Shown in pieces: positions 19,640 to 32,300 of a stretch of 64,000 bases of DNA. Position 1 is the first letter of the stretch. Every line of letters begins with the position of its first letter. The notes beneath the pieces were generated by a model that was not told where the DNA came from, made no database searches, and worked only from the letters and a program-made list of their open reading frames with translations. The DNA is taken from NCBI GenBank assembly GCA_047967505.1, contig CM106538.1, one strand, 5' to 3'. The position numbers were made by a program, and so were the translations under genes. This DNA comes from Dipteris shenzhenensis (taxonomy: Eukaryota; Polypodiophyta; Polypodiopsida; Gleicheniales).

Positions 19640-22270
19640 ATACATACAGCACGTACAGCCACAAGTGGTAGTCAACTTGGTATACCATCTGCCTACAATT
19701 CCATACAACCTAGCCATTTGGCCAGCAATTAATATTAGCATACACACAGTCCATATAGTCCGTACGCTTTTAGCCTGTAGAGCACCAAATGGAACTGCTT
19801 TGTGTGCTGCTCTGTACACACACAACCCCCCCCCCCCCCCCACACACACACACACAGCTAGCCTATGAATTTCATATGATTGTGCTACCTATGATCCAAC
19901 CAAGGGCTCTGTGCAGTCCGTACTGTGCATACAATAGCTCGTCATTCCACTGTGCAACCATACTGCCCGTACACATAGCTCCCATGATGCCTAACAAACA
20001 GTCCTCCGCTATCATCCAAAACGAGGTTGGTCGGCCATCCTATTGCACCCTTTTTTTGGTGCTCAGAATTTGGGGCTTTTTGTAGGAGTGGATAGCCCTT
20101 GCTTCCCTTATCATTTCTATGTATGAGAATCCTAAAATGGTGGAGGATTGAGTCAACATTGAAGGGATTTTCTCTCAGGTGCAAGAAAGAGAATCCTACA
20201 CCAAATTCAGTATTCTTGGCTTGATCTGTTTGCCCTAAGCTCTTGAGGTTGCTCCCGAAGTCTGGTGGTGATTCGAGATTGTTTGGAGGAGCTGTGAGAA
20301 AATTTCGACCTGCAGAAATTTGCATTTTCCAGCGACTAGCAGCATTTCTTCTCTAAACTCTGATAAGTTGGCCTTAGGGGAGTTGCCTCTACTCTAGGAG
20401 CACCCACACCAAGTTTAATCACTCCAAGAAATAGGCATCCAAATCTGTCCTGGAATGCTTGCAGTGAGCATAGAGCTGGCCCTAGCAATCCATATTGGAT
20501 CACATAGTATTGCATCCAAACTCGTGAGGGTGGCATACAAATTTGAATCTCTGGTTTGTAGTTTTCTCTGCATCCACAGGTTTGCAAGGGAAACCATCAC
20601 TATAGAGAAGATATGTTGCCTGGCCAGGCTACCATATCCTCGGCCATCCTCTTAATGATCCTCAGCAACTCCTATTGTATAGAAGTGGCATGTGTCATCC
20701 CTCCTCATCTACTCTAGCGATGGACCTATTGGGAGGCCATTGTGAGCCACTAACCAAAAGAAATAGGAAGGTGGATCCACAATCGAGTCTAAAACCTGGT
20801 GAATACATATTGTGGCTCACACAATCAAGAACCCCTATGGCAAGCAGATGAATAACCAGTCGTGCATCCCTCCACATATGTTTGACTACGCTAGGACGTC
20901 TGCATGGAGAGGGCAGGTATCACCATTCTCGGATACTATATGAGGACATCCAAAGTCACATGCAGCATGGGGTGGTTCTACTTCTAGGGTCCTCAATTTC
21001 AGGACCAGGGATGCACATGCATAAATTTTGGTTTTTCAAGGGACTCACTAGATCACATATTGTTGAAAAGAGTGAAAAGAAAGGGCTACCACATGGACAG
21101 CATGATGACTATCATGTGAGCAGCACATATGAAGAGATATCTGGCAATGGAAGGGCTTCCTGGAGGGAAGATCTTGCAGAAGGAGATCCAGATGCTGTCC
21201 ACATGGAGAGAGGACCTGATTGCATAGGAGAAATAGGGCTGCCACATGGCGATGACATCAATAGAGGTATGGATGATGTAAGCAGGCCATATTGCAGTTG
21301 GTAGAGTAGTTCCATGGCGTGAAGGAGACCCTGCAACGAGGTGCAGCAAAGGGGTAGAGGTGGAGACTATGGTGGGCCAGCCACCTGGCCATTGATGTGC
21401 CCATGGGTGGAGCCCAATGAGGGCTGCCCTTGGGGCTTGGAAGTAGTTCAAGAGGGCCATCAAAGGGCCCTTAAATAGGGCTAGTTGCATAAAGTCGGTC
21501 AGGGGGGGTTAGTACAAATCCCCCTACTGGTCGGCCAATTTTGGAGGGCTCATACCCTATTAAAGGGAGGGCCTTGTGCCCTCATAATATCATATTTGGA
21601 GCAGCCTTTGAGGTGCAGAAAGGAGCAGCACCAACACTATCAATTAGATTAGACTATCAATTAGACGCCTTAAGCACATTCACTTCTCATCTTTGAGATA
21701 GCTTATGCAACATTCCATATATAGATACCATCATATTGGAAACATAACACATCATCCAAGCTATATCTCCACTCTTAATGCCCTATCAAAGAGGCTAAAC
21801 GCTCATACAACAATCATAATACACTAAAGCTACACTATAATCCCATTGTTGCCAACTGACCTAAGGCTGGGACAATCATATAAATGGATTAGCCTCCTCT
21901 CTCAATGTTGCTCCTTGTGTTGGTCTTTGCCCAGCCCTTGGGAAATGTACATGGCCCCAATGGGAGGCCTTTTCCGATCCCCATAGCCAGCCTTAACTGT
22001 GGGCTGAGAGTTAACCTCAGGTCTGTTTTCCAAAGAAGCTCGCTCTTAATGACCAGAAATTTGAAATTGTGCTACAAACACAAACAATATTGGAGTGGGG
22101 TCATGTATCACTCGCTCGAACTATAACAATTTACCTACTATGCTTTGGAGTCCCATATATATCACAGAAACACACAAAAGACTCGCTTCCCTCCACAACG
22201 GCTATAAGAAATGATCGAATGAATACAAATAACCAACTAAGTCAAGTTCGAGTACTAGAATTTGAGACAT
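19640..22270. other. Repeat-derived DNA without a recognisable gene
   Basis: It contains a C16(AC)n run at 19826-19856 and LTR-like motifs at 21470-21600. An open frame at 20882-21304 (+) has no family resemblance. Other frames on either strand are short and without motifs. Confidence 0.4.
19826..19856. repeat. C16 homopolymer followed by (AC)n
   Basis: Sixteen C followed by about seven AC units. Prone to length errors in sequencing. Confidence 0.95.
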
Positions 22271-22381
22271 ATACCTAGATGAATCCAAGAACATTCCCAA
22301 ACTCATCCTCTGAAAACACAACATAGTGCAGTTTCAATCTCACGATAGTCACTCATAAGATTGAAAACCATAAACTCCATC
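22271..22381 (-). repeat. Inverted repeat arm 2 (111 bp)
   Basis: Reverse complement of 19500-19610. It ends exactly where the second copy of the 179-bp dispersed repeat begins. Confidence 0.88.
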
Positions 22382-22558
22382 CCCTAGCTAGCTATCAATT
22401 GATTGACTGTCCATCTAAGTAGATGGACCTGTGTATGATATTTATGGGACCAACTCCACTAGGCGGCTAAGGGGACAGGAAAGCTCATCTGACAATGGCT
22501 TAGGATTGATGAGAGCTAGCATCAAGGAAGAAAATCAATGATACAATGCTAGTGTTGC
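22381..22558 (+). repeat. Dispersed 179-bp repeat, copy 2
   Basis: Same orientation as 17291-17469, 5.09 kb away; it abuts arm 2 of the inverted repeat. Confidence 0.85.
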
Positions 22559-22753
22559 TCGACTTGTCTGGGTCTATCCTCCTACTCTATAGTCTTCATG
22601 ATGTGGACCACTTTCTAGCAAGTGCTACCTTCACTCAAGTGGTTTATCCACCCATGTCATAAAGAGAGGACATATCTCTGTCCTCATGTGAGTAACCACC
22701 CAGTGTGAGGTCTATCGAATCACGCCCTTTGACTCTCTCCTCATTTGGTTCCC

Positions 22754-22756
<3 letters not shown>

Positions 22757-22804
<48 letters not shown>

Positions 22805-22824
22805 TCCCTCTCTCTCTCTCTCTT
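22757..22824. repeat. (CT)n microsatellite
   Basis: More than 20 uninterrupted CT units followed by imperfect CCTCTC units. Confidence 0.97.
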
Positions 22825-23039
22825 TTCTCTCCACTCTACTAGTCCTTGCTTTTGTTCATCATCCCTTTTCTTTCCACCTTCTCTACGGAAGGAGGGGCAT
22901 GTGTTTATGAGGATGTGAGGCAAAAGGAGAGAGACTTACTGGTAAACAATGCTCATCCATCCCACATACCTAAGTGTATGGTGGGAGTTCCAACTTTGGC
23001 ACCAATTGAAATAGGCTTGGGATATAGCATTCAGATATA

Positions 23040-23790
23040 CAGCTTCCTGTCGGAACTATTCATAACACTTTCATATTTGCATATCCTGCAATTATTTACA
23101 TTGCACGAGACCACATTTTGAACTAGAAGCTTGTCAAAGAGTACTTGTGCTTCTGCAAGGAAGTCCTATTTTGCATACGTATTGACCAAGGTGCTCCAAA
23201 GAAAAGGATCTCTTTCCCACCCCTTCCTGATGATCTCAGCATGTATTTCTCAGCCCTTTTCTATTGCTCCTACATTGCCACAAGCTTTCAAGCTTCAAGC
23301 AAATGTCACAGCATCCAGCCCCTTTTTGGAAATTGTCCCATGTATTTCTCAGCCCTTGTCTATGGCTCCTATGCTAGCATAAGCTTTCAAGATTTAAACA
23401 AATGTGGCAGCATCTGAAGAAACACCATCCATTTGCATCTATTTGAAATAGCACAGTGCTTTGTCACCAAGCCCATGTTCAGGATACCCTAAAATTAAGC
23501 TTGTCGCACACTTCTTTTGATGTTGCAAGCACGCCACATTTTGCATACATATTGACAAATGGGCCCACAATTAGTGCCCTCCAAAGACCACACTTTGAAC
23601 TAGAATCTTATCAATCTCTTCCCTTATGTTTGCAAGGCAACCACATTTGCCATACATGTCGACCAAAGTGTGCCAACAAATGGATCCCTTTCCAACCCCT
23701 TTCTTGCAATCTGAAATCTGACCATGTATTTCTCGGAGAATCTGATGGAGGTCACTATTGGTGAGGGAAAAACAAGCTTAGTCACATAAA
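23040..23790 (-). pseudogene. PLS-type pentatricopeptide repeat (PPR) pseudogene
   Basis: Minus-strand frames contain PPR units: HTLVDMYGKCGCLANIREE (about 23665-23610), VNMYAKCGVLATSKEVCDKL (about 23555-23495), ILKAYASIGAIDKG (about 23380-23340), SLKACGNVGAIEKG followed by EIHAEIIRKG (about 23290-23220), LVNTYAK and EAQVLFDKLLVQNVVS (about 23190-23110). PPR proteins bind organellar RNA in mitochondria or plastids; the KACG..GAI.KG.EIH wording is that of the large PLS/DYW class. Stops (TGA in KG*EIH, several frame changes) show it is dead. The repeated GAIxKGxEIH blocks explain the plus-strand near-duplication of ATGTATTTCTCAGCCCTT. Confidence 0.78.
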
Positions 23791-25130
23791 CTCTAGATTT
23801 GGAGGATCTCAGCTATTGAGGTAGCCAAAGCATAGGTCTCTGTATCTGTCTTTGTGTCTACTCTACCTCAACTATTGAGGAATCCAAAGAGCAGTTTGAA
23901 TATGGCTAGGGATGCTATTTGTTGGAATGGCCAACAATCCGCTGTGCCAAAACCTTCACTAAGGCTCCATGCTTTATCCTTCATAGATTAAATCAAAGAG
24001 CTCCTAGAAGCAACCTACCCCAACACAGTTTCATGCACTTATTTGATCATCAAACTGCCCAAAGGATTTCCTTGCCTACGTTGTGCAATACGTTGATGAT
24101 GGAGGGGGTTGTTGCTATCCCCACTAAGCGACTACTTCCAAATGGAGTTGAACAGTGACAAGCTGTGCTTCCTATGCTGCCCTTTATTCTTGCTCGATTG
24201 CTATGGCCATGCTATCTTCGACAAAAGGCATAAAGTGTGAGCTTGCATTTTCTTCATTGGCAGGTCTATACTCTCTGCAAAGAGTTTTCTTGACATCCCC
24301 ATAAAGCATCCTTTGAACTTCGCATCAACTATGAGCAGAGTCACTTTGCAATATTTAATGTATACAGGGCAGTCTCTCGATTGGGTTGGAATCTTTACGC
24401 TTGGGAGGGGATTGAATGTAGAGTCTTGATGTTCTGGTAGTGGGTTTCTTTTAGTCATTACCATGATTTCACCATTTTTGAGTACTCCTTTCCTCATCGA
24501 GGTTACCAAGATAGACTATGTAAGACAAGAATGACAAAATAGTTCATGCAGTAACAAGACAACAAAGAGTTCAGTGAGGCACAGGGCAAGGGCAACTCAA
24601 GTGAGCTAAAGCATGACAAGAAGGTTACTCAAAAATCTATTATCCAGATATCCACGCTACTGATGCACACGCTCACTCTAAGAACTAAACAAGGATTTCC
24701 TCATTCAAGCTTTTAGGATAGCAATCATAATTCCTTGCAAAGCCAATCTGATTGTGCCCATCCAATATATGTATATGACAAGGGTTTCTAGTTTGTAGCT
24801 CCTTAAGCACCTTCTTTGCAACCTTGGACCACTCACAATTCCTCCGTACTTGCCAAAATCTGATTTCGTATCCCTCAACAAATGGATCTCATCATACAAG
24901 CTTTCAAGAAGACAGAAGCCTTCATTCCTCACAAGCCCACTCTTCTGGTGCTCGTCTAACCTAGGTGTGGGAAAGCCCCCCCTCATTCCTAGCTCCTCTT
25001 CTGCAAGCTTAAAACTATACAAAGTCAACACACCATATAGCTCGCTGCACATATACCTAGAACAAGAACCACCCAAGATGTCGATATGGCATGTTAGCCA
25101 TTTTAACACTAATACCTAAATGAGAATTAC
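23791..25130. other. No intact gene seen
   Basis: Only short frames without motifs on either strand. The part next to 23790 may be older PPR-derived sequence but I cannot show it. Confidence 0.4.
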
Positions 25131-25139
25131 TATATACTA

Positions 25140-26270
25140 AATGCAAAGTTCTATATCCCAAACTCAAATTGCTACATGCTATATACAAAATACTGTGTGC
25201 AAAATACAAAATCATACATTCCTAAACACAAAGTACCATGTGCAAAATGCAAAGTGCTATGTTCTATATCCCAAACTCAAATTGTTCATGCTATATGCAA
25301 AATACTAAGTGCAAAATGCAAAATGATATGAACCCAAGGAAGGGCATGTTCCTTGGTCTTATAATTTCTGGAGAGGAAATGTGCCAACTCTCCCCCCACA
25401 TGAATGTGTGGTTAAGTTTATTTGTTTATGTGTTGGATACAAAGTGCTATGTGCTAAATGCAAAAATACTAGTTAGTAAATTCTATGTGCTATATGCAAA
25501 ATACTATGTACAAAACACAAATTCATACATTTCTAAAAACAAAGTACCATGTGCAAAATGTAAAATGCTATGTTCTATATCCCAAACTCAAATTGCAACA
25601 TGCTATATGCAAAATACTATGTTTAAAATGATATGAACCCAACAAAGGGCACGTTCCGTGCCGATTCTCCCCCCACACGAATGTGTGGTTAAGTTTATTT
25701 GTTTATGTGTTGGATACAAAGCGCTATATGCTAAATGCAAAAATGCTATTTGCTCAATGATGAGTGCTAATTCTTAATGCAAAATGCTATGTACGAAATT
25801 CATAGTGCTTTATCTTAAATTCAAATTGCTACCGTAAAAATAAAAAGTGATAAATGAAAACGCTATGTCCCAAATTCAAATAGCTACCAAAAAAATGCAA
25901 AAAAATATATGTAAATGCAAAATGCAAAATGATATGAACCCAAGGAAGGGCATGTTCCTTGGTCTTATAATTTTTGGAGAGGAAATGTGCCGACTCTCCC
26001 CGCACACAAATGTGTGGTTAAGTTTATTTGTTTATGTGTTGGATACAAAGCATTATATGCTAAATGCAAAAATGGTAGTTGCTCAATGATTAAGTGCTAA
26101 CTCTTAATGCAAAATGCTTTGTAAAAAAATCAAAGTGCTATATCTCAAATTCAAATTGCTACACAGAAACTCCTATGTGCAAAAAGAAAGAGCTATTTAC
26201 CATGTTCCAAATTCAAAATTCTATATGCTACATTCAAATTCCTATATGCTATATTCCAATTGGTATCAAA
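25140..26270. repeat. ~300-bp tandem repeat, three copies, with internal micro-repeats
   Basis: GATATGAACCCAA begins at 25325, 25630 and 25931 (periods 305 and 301). Each is followed by CTCTCCCC...ATGTGTGGTTAAGTTTATTTGTTTATGTGTTGGATACAAAG; copy 2 lacks about 35 bp. Between these cores are many variants of ATGCAAAATGCTATGTGC (a jittery ~15-bp periodicity). It lies just upstream of the Helitron remnant. Confidence 0.88.
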
Positions 26271-26699
26271 TTGGTAAAAATATAAAGTGTTAACAACCTT
26301 GATATTTTGTTTGCAGATTATTTGAATTGGTGAATTTAAAGTCATTTTTAACGCTTTGATCTACAACGGGAAAATAAAGTAGGTGCTTCTACTTTAACAT
26401 ATAATTTACTTTAAAAATATGAAAAGGTCACTTGTTAAAAGAAGAGAACGTGCTTCCTACATTAGCATAGAAAACAAGAAAAGACAATTACAACCGAGTT
26501 TCTCTTCATGGCTATTCATCGATAAATTTCTAAAAGAATGAAACCAAATTACTTCTCAATATATTTCGAAGATGCAATATTGTGTATTTTATGGTAGAAT
26601 AGAATTTAACACAGGTTCTTTTACAAAGTTAAAATTAGTAATATCACTACTAGAATCAAGTATAACACCATATGACTTATCCAATACATTCATAAGTTT

Positions 26700-28435
26700 G
26701 CATGTAGAAAATGGCCTAGGACATAGATAAAAAATGGCTTGTAAAGCATGCATAGATAGGCCATTCAGAAAGTTGTACTCGGTTCCCTATGATCCAGACT
26801 ATTTACAGAATGTATTAGGTACAGACATATTTCAAATGCAAATGCTTTCTATAATCGATATATCTCTAAACGTTTCTAAAGGTATTACATCTTTAGCAAT
26901 AGGTATACTACAAAGAAGATCAATGTTGGATAATCCACTAATATGTTGGAATTGCCAACAAAGATTTTGTATTAACTCAACAAAATTACTATCAACAACT
27001 AAACACGTTCTAGCATTTAACTCTAGAACAAATCCCATATTTAAAAAATACTTGACAATGTATGAACGACCACATCCAAAACTAGGAGTAAGTGTTCTTT
27101 CTTGAGAAGTTATTTCTGATATTCTTGAAAGACACTCTGCTGACTCACCATTTGATCTTATGAAAATTGCACATGAGGACAACTACTTGTCATTACTAGA
27201 ACAAATTAACATGCTACCTGCAACTCATCAATTCAAAAAACATACATCGCAGGAAGTCGGCACAATTGTACTTCGTGATTCAACAAGAATTATTGAGCGT
27301 CAGCTCATAACATCTATGGAAGGTCTGTCACAATGTGATGAATTAACACTTGAGTATGCATTATTCCCATTCCTCTATCCTTTCGGATATGGTGCTCATG
27401 ATGGTTCTTCAACGTATATTTAAAAATGGGAATATCAACATTGTTCTCCGTGTTCACTCTTTATAAACCATACTTGTTATTGATGTACCAAATACGTCAA
27501 TCTATTATAATAGCAAATTCTACTCAAACTATAGTACTACAAAGAGATATTGACCAACAAAGACAACAAGATCCAAGAATATCTGAACAAGAGATAATTA
27601 GACGTATTCTTAAGTTCAAATACCAAGTTCTATTCCTAGATCTCCTTCATGGTATCGTAGAAACTTAAAAGATCTAATGGCAATGGTTGACACATGGCGC
27701 CTTCCCAATATATTCCTTACACTTACTACAGATGAGGTATCAACCACGAGATGGTGTGAAATCGATCAAATAGAAACCATTGCTAAATAATTCAATAAGA
27801 ACTTCACATGGAGAGATTGTCCAGTTGAATTGCAGTGCTCTTCCATGTTAGACTGCAACAATTCTTAGCAAGATATATTCTATGTGATAAAGGACTACTA
27901 GGTAGAGTCAACCATCACATCATAAGATATGAGGTACAAAATTGAGGATCTATGCATGCACACATAATGCTATGGGTAGATGAACAAGATATAGAGATCA
28001 TATCAAACTAGATAGATGCATATATCCCTTACATGAATGATTTTAGTAACTGGCCAAAGAATTCAATTCAAAGAAAGCTTAACTATATGGTAAAGGGAAA
28101 ACAAATCCACACATGTAGGCCAACATGCAGTCTATTTGACTCAAGCACAAACCAAAAATGCAAATATGGATTTCCATATCCTATACATTTAGAAACTAAA
28201 CCTACTTTAGATCCTCTCACACAAAGATGGATCTACTTCTGTCCATCCCTAGAATATCATAATGTCATTCCATACCATGTAGGAATATTACTCTTGTGGC
28301 AAGCACATATGAATATTCAAAAAATAACCAACACAGGCCTATCATATTACCTTCTAAAATATGCTATGAAAATGGAACCCATGGGACTTCCTATTTCAAA
28401 CTATAGTAAAGTCATAGTATTGAAGGACTCTTAAT
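26700..28435 (+). mobile_element. Helitron remnant: Rep (HUH) half of RepHel, frameshifted
   Basis: Plus-strand frames match the plant Helitron replication initiator in order: a Cys-containing N-terminal region (from 26734); ALFPFLYPFGYGA near 27360-27400; FTLYKPYLLLMYQIRQS near 27450-27500; NLKDLMAMVDTWRLPNIFLT near 27662-27725; WRDCPVE near 27811; GLLGRVNHHIIRYEVQN near 27893-27943; then SMHAHIMLW, the His-x-His of the HUH nuclease (27949-27975), preceded by TGA where R is expected; the TCRPTCS / KCKYGFPYPI zinc-like block (28110-28185); and YYLLKYAMK (28345-28371). No helicase motifs follow, so the 3' half is missing. At least three frame changes make it inactive. Rolling-circle transposition is the family's role. 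Confidence 0.85.
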
Positions 28436-29130
28436 TCATAGCATATATTACTCAATTTTTTTCGTTTTCAAAGCATTACTAATTTTTTCCAAAGCTCAAA
28501 AAATATTTTATGTATGAACTATTATCAAAAAATGCTTTTAAATACGTCATGTTTTTAGTGATATATAACTCCATTTAAAACAAATCCAATAATAACCACT
28601 TTTGAGTATACTACATAAATTTTCATGTATTGTTACTCTTATTAAATATTGTAGTGTATTTCAAATATTTCTACTATTATAGTGCTCTTCTTGATATCAT
28701 AATTAATTCTTCTCAAATTGCAAGTTTAGATAAATCTATGTTCTAAATTAACTTTAAAAATTAAGTCAAAATGGAAAATATGATTCAACAATTTTTAGGA
28801 AGCACTAAATTCATTTATATATATTCTAGTTCAATATAGCTACCTGCTCGGATCTAGTTTGGTATGTGCTACAAGTCTCTACGTTGTACAAATAGATTAA
28901 TAGGTTCCCCCTTCCCCTTGTTCCCCCACCTCATTTTTATGAAACAAGACTTGTTTCTGAGAATGATGTGTTTGCTGGGTTTGTGGATGTGATTTTCCAA
29001 TCTCTTTTTTATTTCTTTTCTTAAAGATTAAAAGGAGCTAACAAGATATCAAAGCTTTTGGGCAAAGACCAGTAATAGGAAGTCATATCATGATAAAAAC
29101 TAGCAAATACTCCAGACATTTGACATGGAT
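28436..29130. other. AT-rich spacer, no gene
   Basis: Very AT-rich with no open frame of note. The missing Helitron helicase was searched for by eye here and not found. Confidence 0.5.
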
Positions 29131-29865
29131 ATGGATTGTTTTTTTTTCCCCTCAAAGAGAGGAACCTTCTATTAATGCTTGAAAGGCTTCAGACAAAACA
29201 ACAGCCTCGAACGTGCTGAGTATGGCAAAAAATCAGAAAAGGTTGAAAGAAAAGATCGGCCTATTCTAGAGAAACCCAGCTCACTGCCTAGGGGATCTTT
29301 CGTACTGGGGCTAACAGCCAGATACAACCAACGAATCCCTCGTGGAGTGAAGATGTAGAAAAATTTTGCAGGCCAGGCCTTGCAGAATTGAGCACGCCTT
29401 GATAGCCACCCTAGAGCTTGGGCTCCCACACTTCCAAGTGGAGCATAGGGTGTAGATGATATCTTGCCATATAGCGACCAAGGTAGCTGAGGGTGGAACT
29501 GGATGCTCACCCATCACGAGACTGTAACAAGCCACCCAAATGTTCCATGCAGTGATACTGGCTACCACATCCCAAACGTTGTCCTCTGATGGAGGAGGAA
29601 CTAGGCTATTAGGAGGGATTGCCTCATGGAGCGCTATCCTTTGAATGCTCAAACCCTATATCTGGTAAGCTAGGGAGATCTCATCAATTTGGAATGCATG
29701 TCCTCCCTCAGTCAACCAGGCCACCATCCCTCAGGTTTAGTCCCTCTGAAAACTTTGCATACGGGTCATGATCCTAAGGGCTCCCATCCAGATTCTCGCT
29801 GCACTACGACAGCTCCAAGGACAGTGTGGGATCGTCTCCAGGAAATGAATAGAGCAAAAATGGCA

Positions 29866-30063
29866 CTATCCCTCCACCCGCATTTGCTCTAACCACGGTC
29901 TGATGGGCAAGCCTCCGTGGGCGGTCAGCCAGAAGAAGTATGAGATCTTCCTTGGCAGCAACTTGGACCACAACTGTGTCCAAAACCTAGAACGGACATC
30001 CCAAGGCACTCTCTGGGTCACCCAATGCCTCTCCCTCGAGGGGGTCCACATCAAAGAGTCCAT
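29866..30063 (-). pseudogene. LINE zf-RVT (reverse transcriptase zinc-binding) domain fragment
   Basis: RFWTQLWSKLLPRKISYFFWLTAHGGLPIRPWLEQ follows the W..L.P.K...F.W.....LP....L pattern of the zf-RVT domain at the C-terminus of plant L1-type ORF2. The zinc cysteines are expected just after; they are not clearly kept. Confidence 0.7.
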
Positions 30064-31545
30064 CTGAAGCCTCTTGCCAATCTGTGTGGTGTAGGAAAAG
30101 AAGGGAACCTTGTCTACTTGCTCGGCAAGACCGCCCCTGGAGGGCTAGAACCACTGTCATGGATCCCACTGGTGGACCTCCCTCAAGGGTCTACCCTCCC
30201 AAAGCCAGAGGTGCCATCTGGGGGCATCTTCTTGTTCTCAGATACTAGGAGGGTCAATGTGCCACTTCTTCCCCAAATGCCCCACCACTCTGATCATCTA
30301 CCAGTGCATCCCATCAAGACTCCCATCCATCTCAGGGTCTCTCTCAGTGAGTGGCTGAAGTAGGCCTCCCGGTCCTACATCATCATCATCAAGGGCACAC
30401 CAATCTGAGAAAACTGGCCCAACCATCTACTGTCCCTTCATATGCGAAGTCCCTCCTACCAAGACTCAGGGATGGCTAGGTCCATCTCTCTCATCTGCCA
30501 CCTTACCCCTCGCAGATGTGCTACAACGCTAAGCCTTGTCTTTGCCTCCATGGGTAATCTGCTCCATCTACCAAAAGACCCGGCTGGTCCATTGTCCCAT
30601 TGTGCCTAACCAATGTGAGTTCACTGCTCGAGCATATGCCTCTCTAGATCTCGGATCTATGGGTGCCACACAAGGGGTTGACGCTCAAACTCCTCTTTGC
30701 ATCTAAGCGGAGCACGAATGAGGCCCCCTGCTAGTCTCTACCAGACCCTGTGAAGGCTCCTCATCAAAGGGAAACCCTTCCCCGTGAGGGGGGCCTTTGA
30801 GAAAGATCCATCTGTGTGAAAGCTACCACTGCCCCCCAGTGTGCAGGGTGCTCTTGATAAGCCCTCACTATAAGAGGAGCTTCCAGCGCTCTGCACCTTG
30901 GGTGAGGTTGCGAACAAGCAACTTGCCTAGGAGTGCTCTGCTCTGCATCTCCAGATCAATGATACCCAGTGCCTGCGGCATGAGTATCGTTTGTGAAGCG
31001 ATCGGGGCTCTAGTATTCCTCATGCCATCCGAACCTTTGCCCAAAGGAAGTTTCAAACCAATCGCCGAAGCTGCCCAATGCACCCTCTATGAAAGCACCA
31101 GCAAGAGGCGATATACCAGGCCGTGGCAAGAAGGACCTGCTTTGCCACTAAGGCATGACCTACTGAGTTTGGCCGAGTTCCAATTTAGAAGCTTGCACCG
31201 AACACTCTCAAGGACCAGGGTGATCTGCTGCTCTACTGTAATGTCAATACAAACCTGGCATCTGAGGTATCTCATCATCTAGCCTTGCGGTATCCATCTG
31301 AAGCCAAAGTCACTCCCCCACTCCTCCTCATAGCCTGTGAAGAAACCTATGGACTTTGTCCAATTGATCCGCACACCTGAGGCCTCGCACTAAATAGCCA
31401 GGGCTCCCCTAACTCTCTCCAGACTCGCTATGGTGCCCTCTCCATACAAGGCTGGGTCATTTGCAAACTCACAGTCTAGCAGCTCCTCCTCCTACCTGAT
31501 TGGGAGCCTCAAGCCTTTGAGGCTTGCCACTTGCTTGATTGGGAA

Positions 31546-32004
31546 TCACAAGCCTTTGAGGCCCGCCACTTGTGATCTCAAGTAATAGCCCAAAGCCTTT
31601 GCCACGAACAAGAAGAGGAAGGGTGCGAGTGGGCAGCCCTGGTAGACCGAGCGAGAGAGAGGAAAGGTCTTGCCCGTGTGTCCTCTGATAAGCATCTGAC
31701 TAGACCTCCCCGCATAAAGCATAGAAACTCCTCTGACCCATCTGTCTGAGAAACCCAATCCCCACATAGTACCCCCCAGGAAAGACCACTCCACCCTGTC
31801 ATAGGCCTTCTCAAAATCCAAGAGGATGGCTAGTAGCTGTGACTCCTCCTTGGACCAATCCACTGCCTCCCAGAACATGAAGATGTCCAAGATGTTGTGC
31901 TCCTGGATGAACCCGGTCTGTGTGTTGTGGATGATGTTAGTAAGATGGGGCTGTAACCGCAAGCTCAAGACCTTGACGAGGATCTTGTATGCAGTATCAA
32001 GCAA
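31546..32004 (-). pseudogene. LINE reverse transcriptase core
   Basis: 153 residues uninterrupted: AYKILVKVLSLRLQPHL, NTQTGFIQEHNILDI, LAILLDFEKAYDRVEWSFL (motif A with the catalytic D), RSVYQGCPLAPFLFLFVAKAL (motif B). The motif C (A/YxDD) would lie below 31546 but is corrupted there. It is part of the element at 29140-32300. Confidence 0.88.
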
Positions 32005-32300
32005 AGTGATCAGTCTCCACTATCGGATGTTTGACCTATCTCCCCCTTTCAATCAAAAAGGGGTGGAGATAATATCCTAGAAGTTTTGAAAGAAGGCCAG
32101 AGTCAATCCATCCTCGCTAGGGCACTTCTGGGTTGGGAGAGCCTTGAGGGCTTCCTAGAGCTCCTCATCTGTGAAAGGCTCCTCAAGTCTGCTACATAAA
32201 TCTTGCGAGACTACTATCAGAATGTGATCCCAAACTACCTCTCGGGCCACAAGACTAGCTGGCATTATCCTCTTAGTCTGAAAGAGCTAGTTGTAAAAAC

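Larger units (their letters stand above)
29140..32300 (-). mobile_element. L1-like LINE, ORF2 C-terminal two thirds, decayed
   Basis: Minus strand, 5' to 3': EEPFTDEEL with TAG then EALKALPTQKC (about 32190-32120); the GGDRSNIR, TAG, WRLITLLDTAYKILVK block (32050-31970); the RT core (31546-32004); degraded thumb and connection (31500-30870, with KLPLGKGSDGMRN); and a C-terminal zf-RVT domain (29866-30063, with PRKISYFFWLTAHGGLPIR). The T9 run at about 29134-29145, read as poly(A) on the element strand, sits at the expected 3' end. The apurinic endonuclease domain is not in the visible part. Stops are mostly TAG. Confidence 0.82.

Noticed and set aside
20882-21304. 140-residue plus-strand frame
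   Set aside because: No recognisable domain, lies in LTR-like repeat DNA, and an equally long frame exists on the other strand.
17291-22558. The 179-bp direct repeats as LTRs of one element
   Set aside because: They lack TG...CA ends, flanking duplications and adjacent PBS or PPT.
25140-26270. CRISPR-like regular spacing of short repeats
   Set aside because: Repeats are degenerate, spacers are not unique, and the genome is a plant; it is a tandem repeat.
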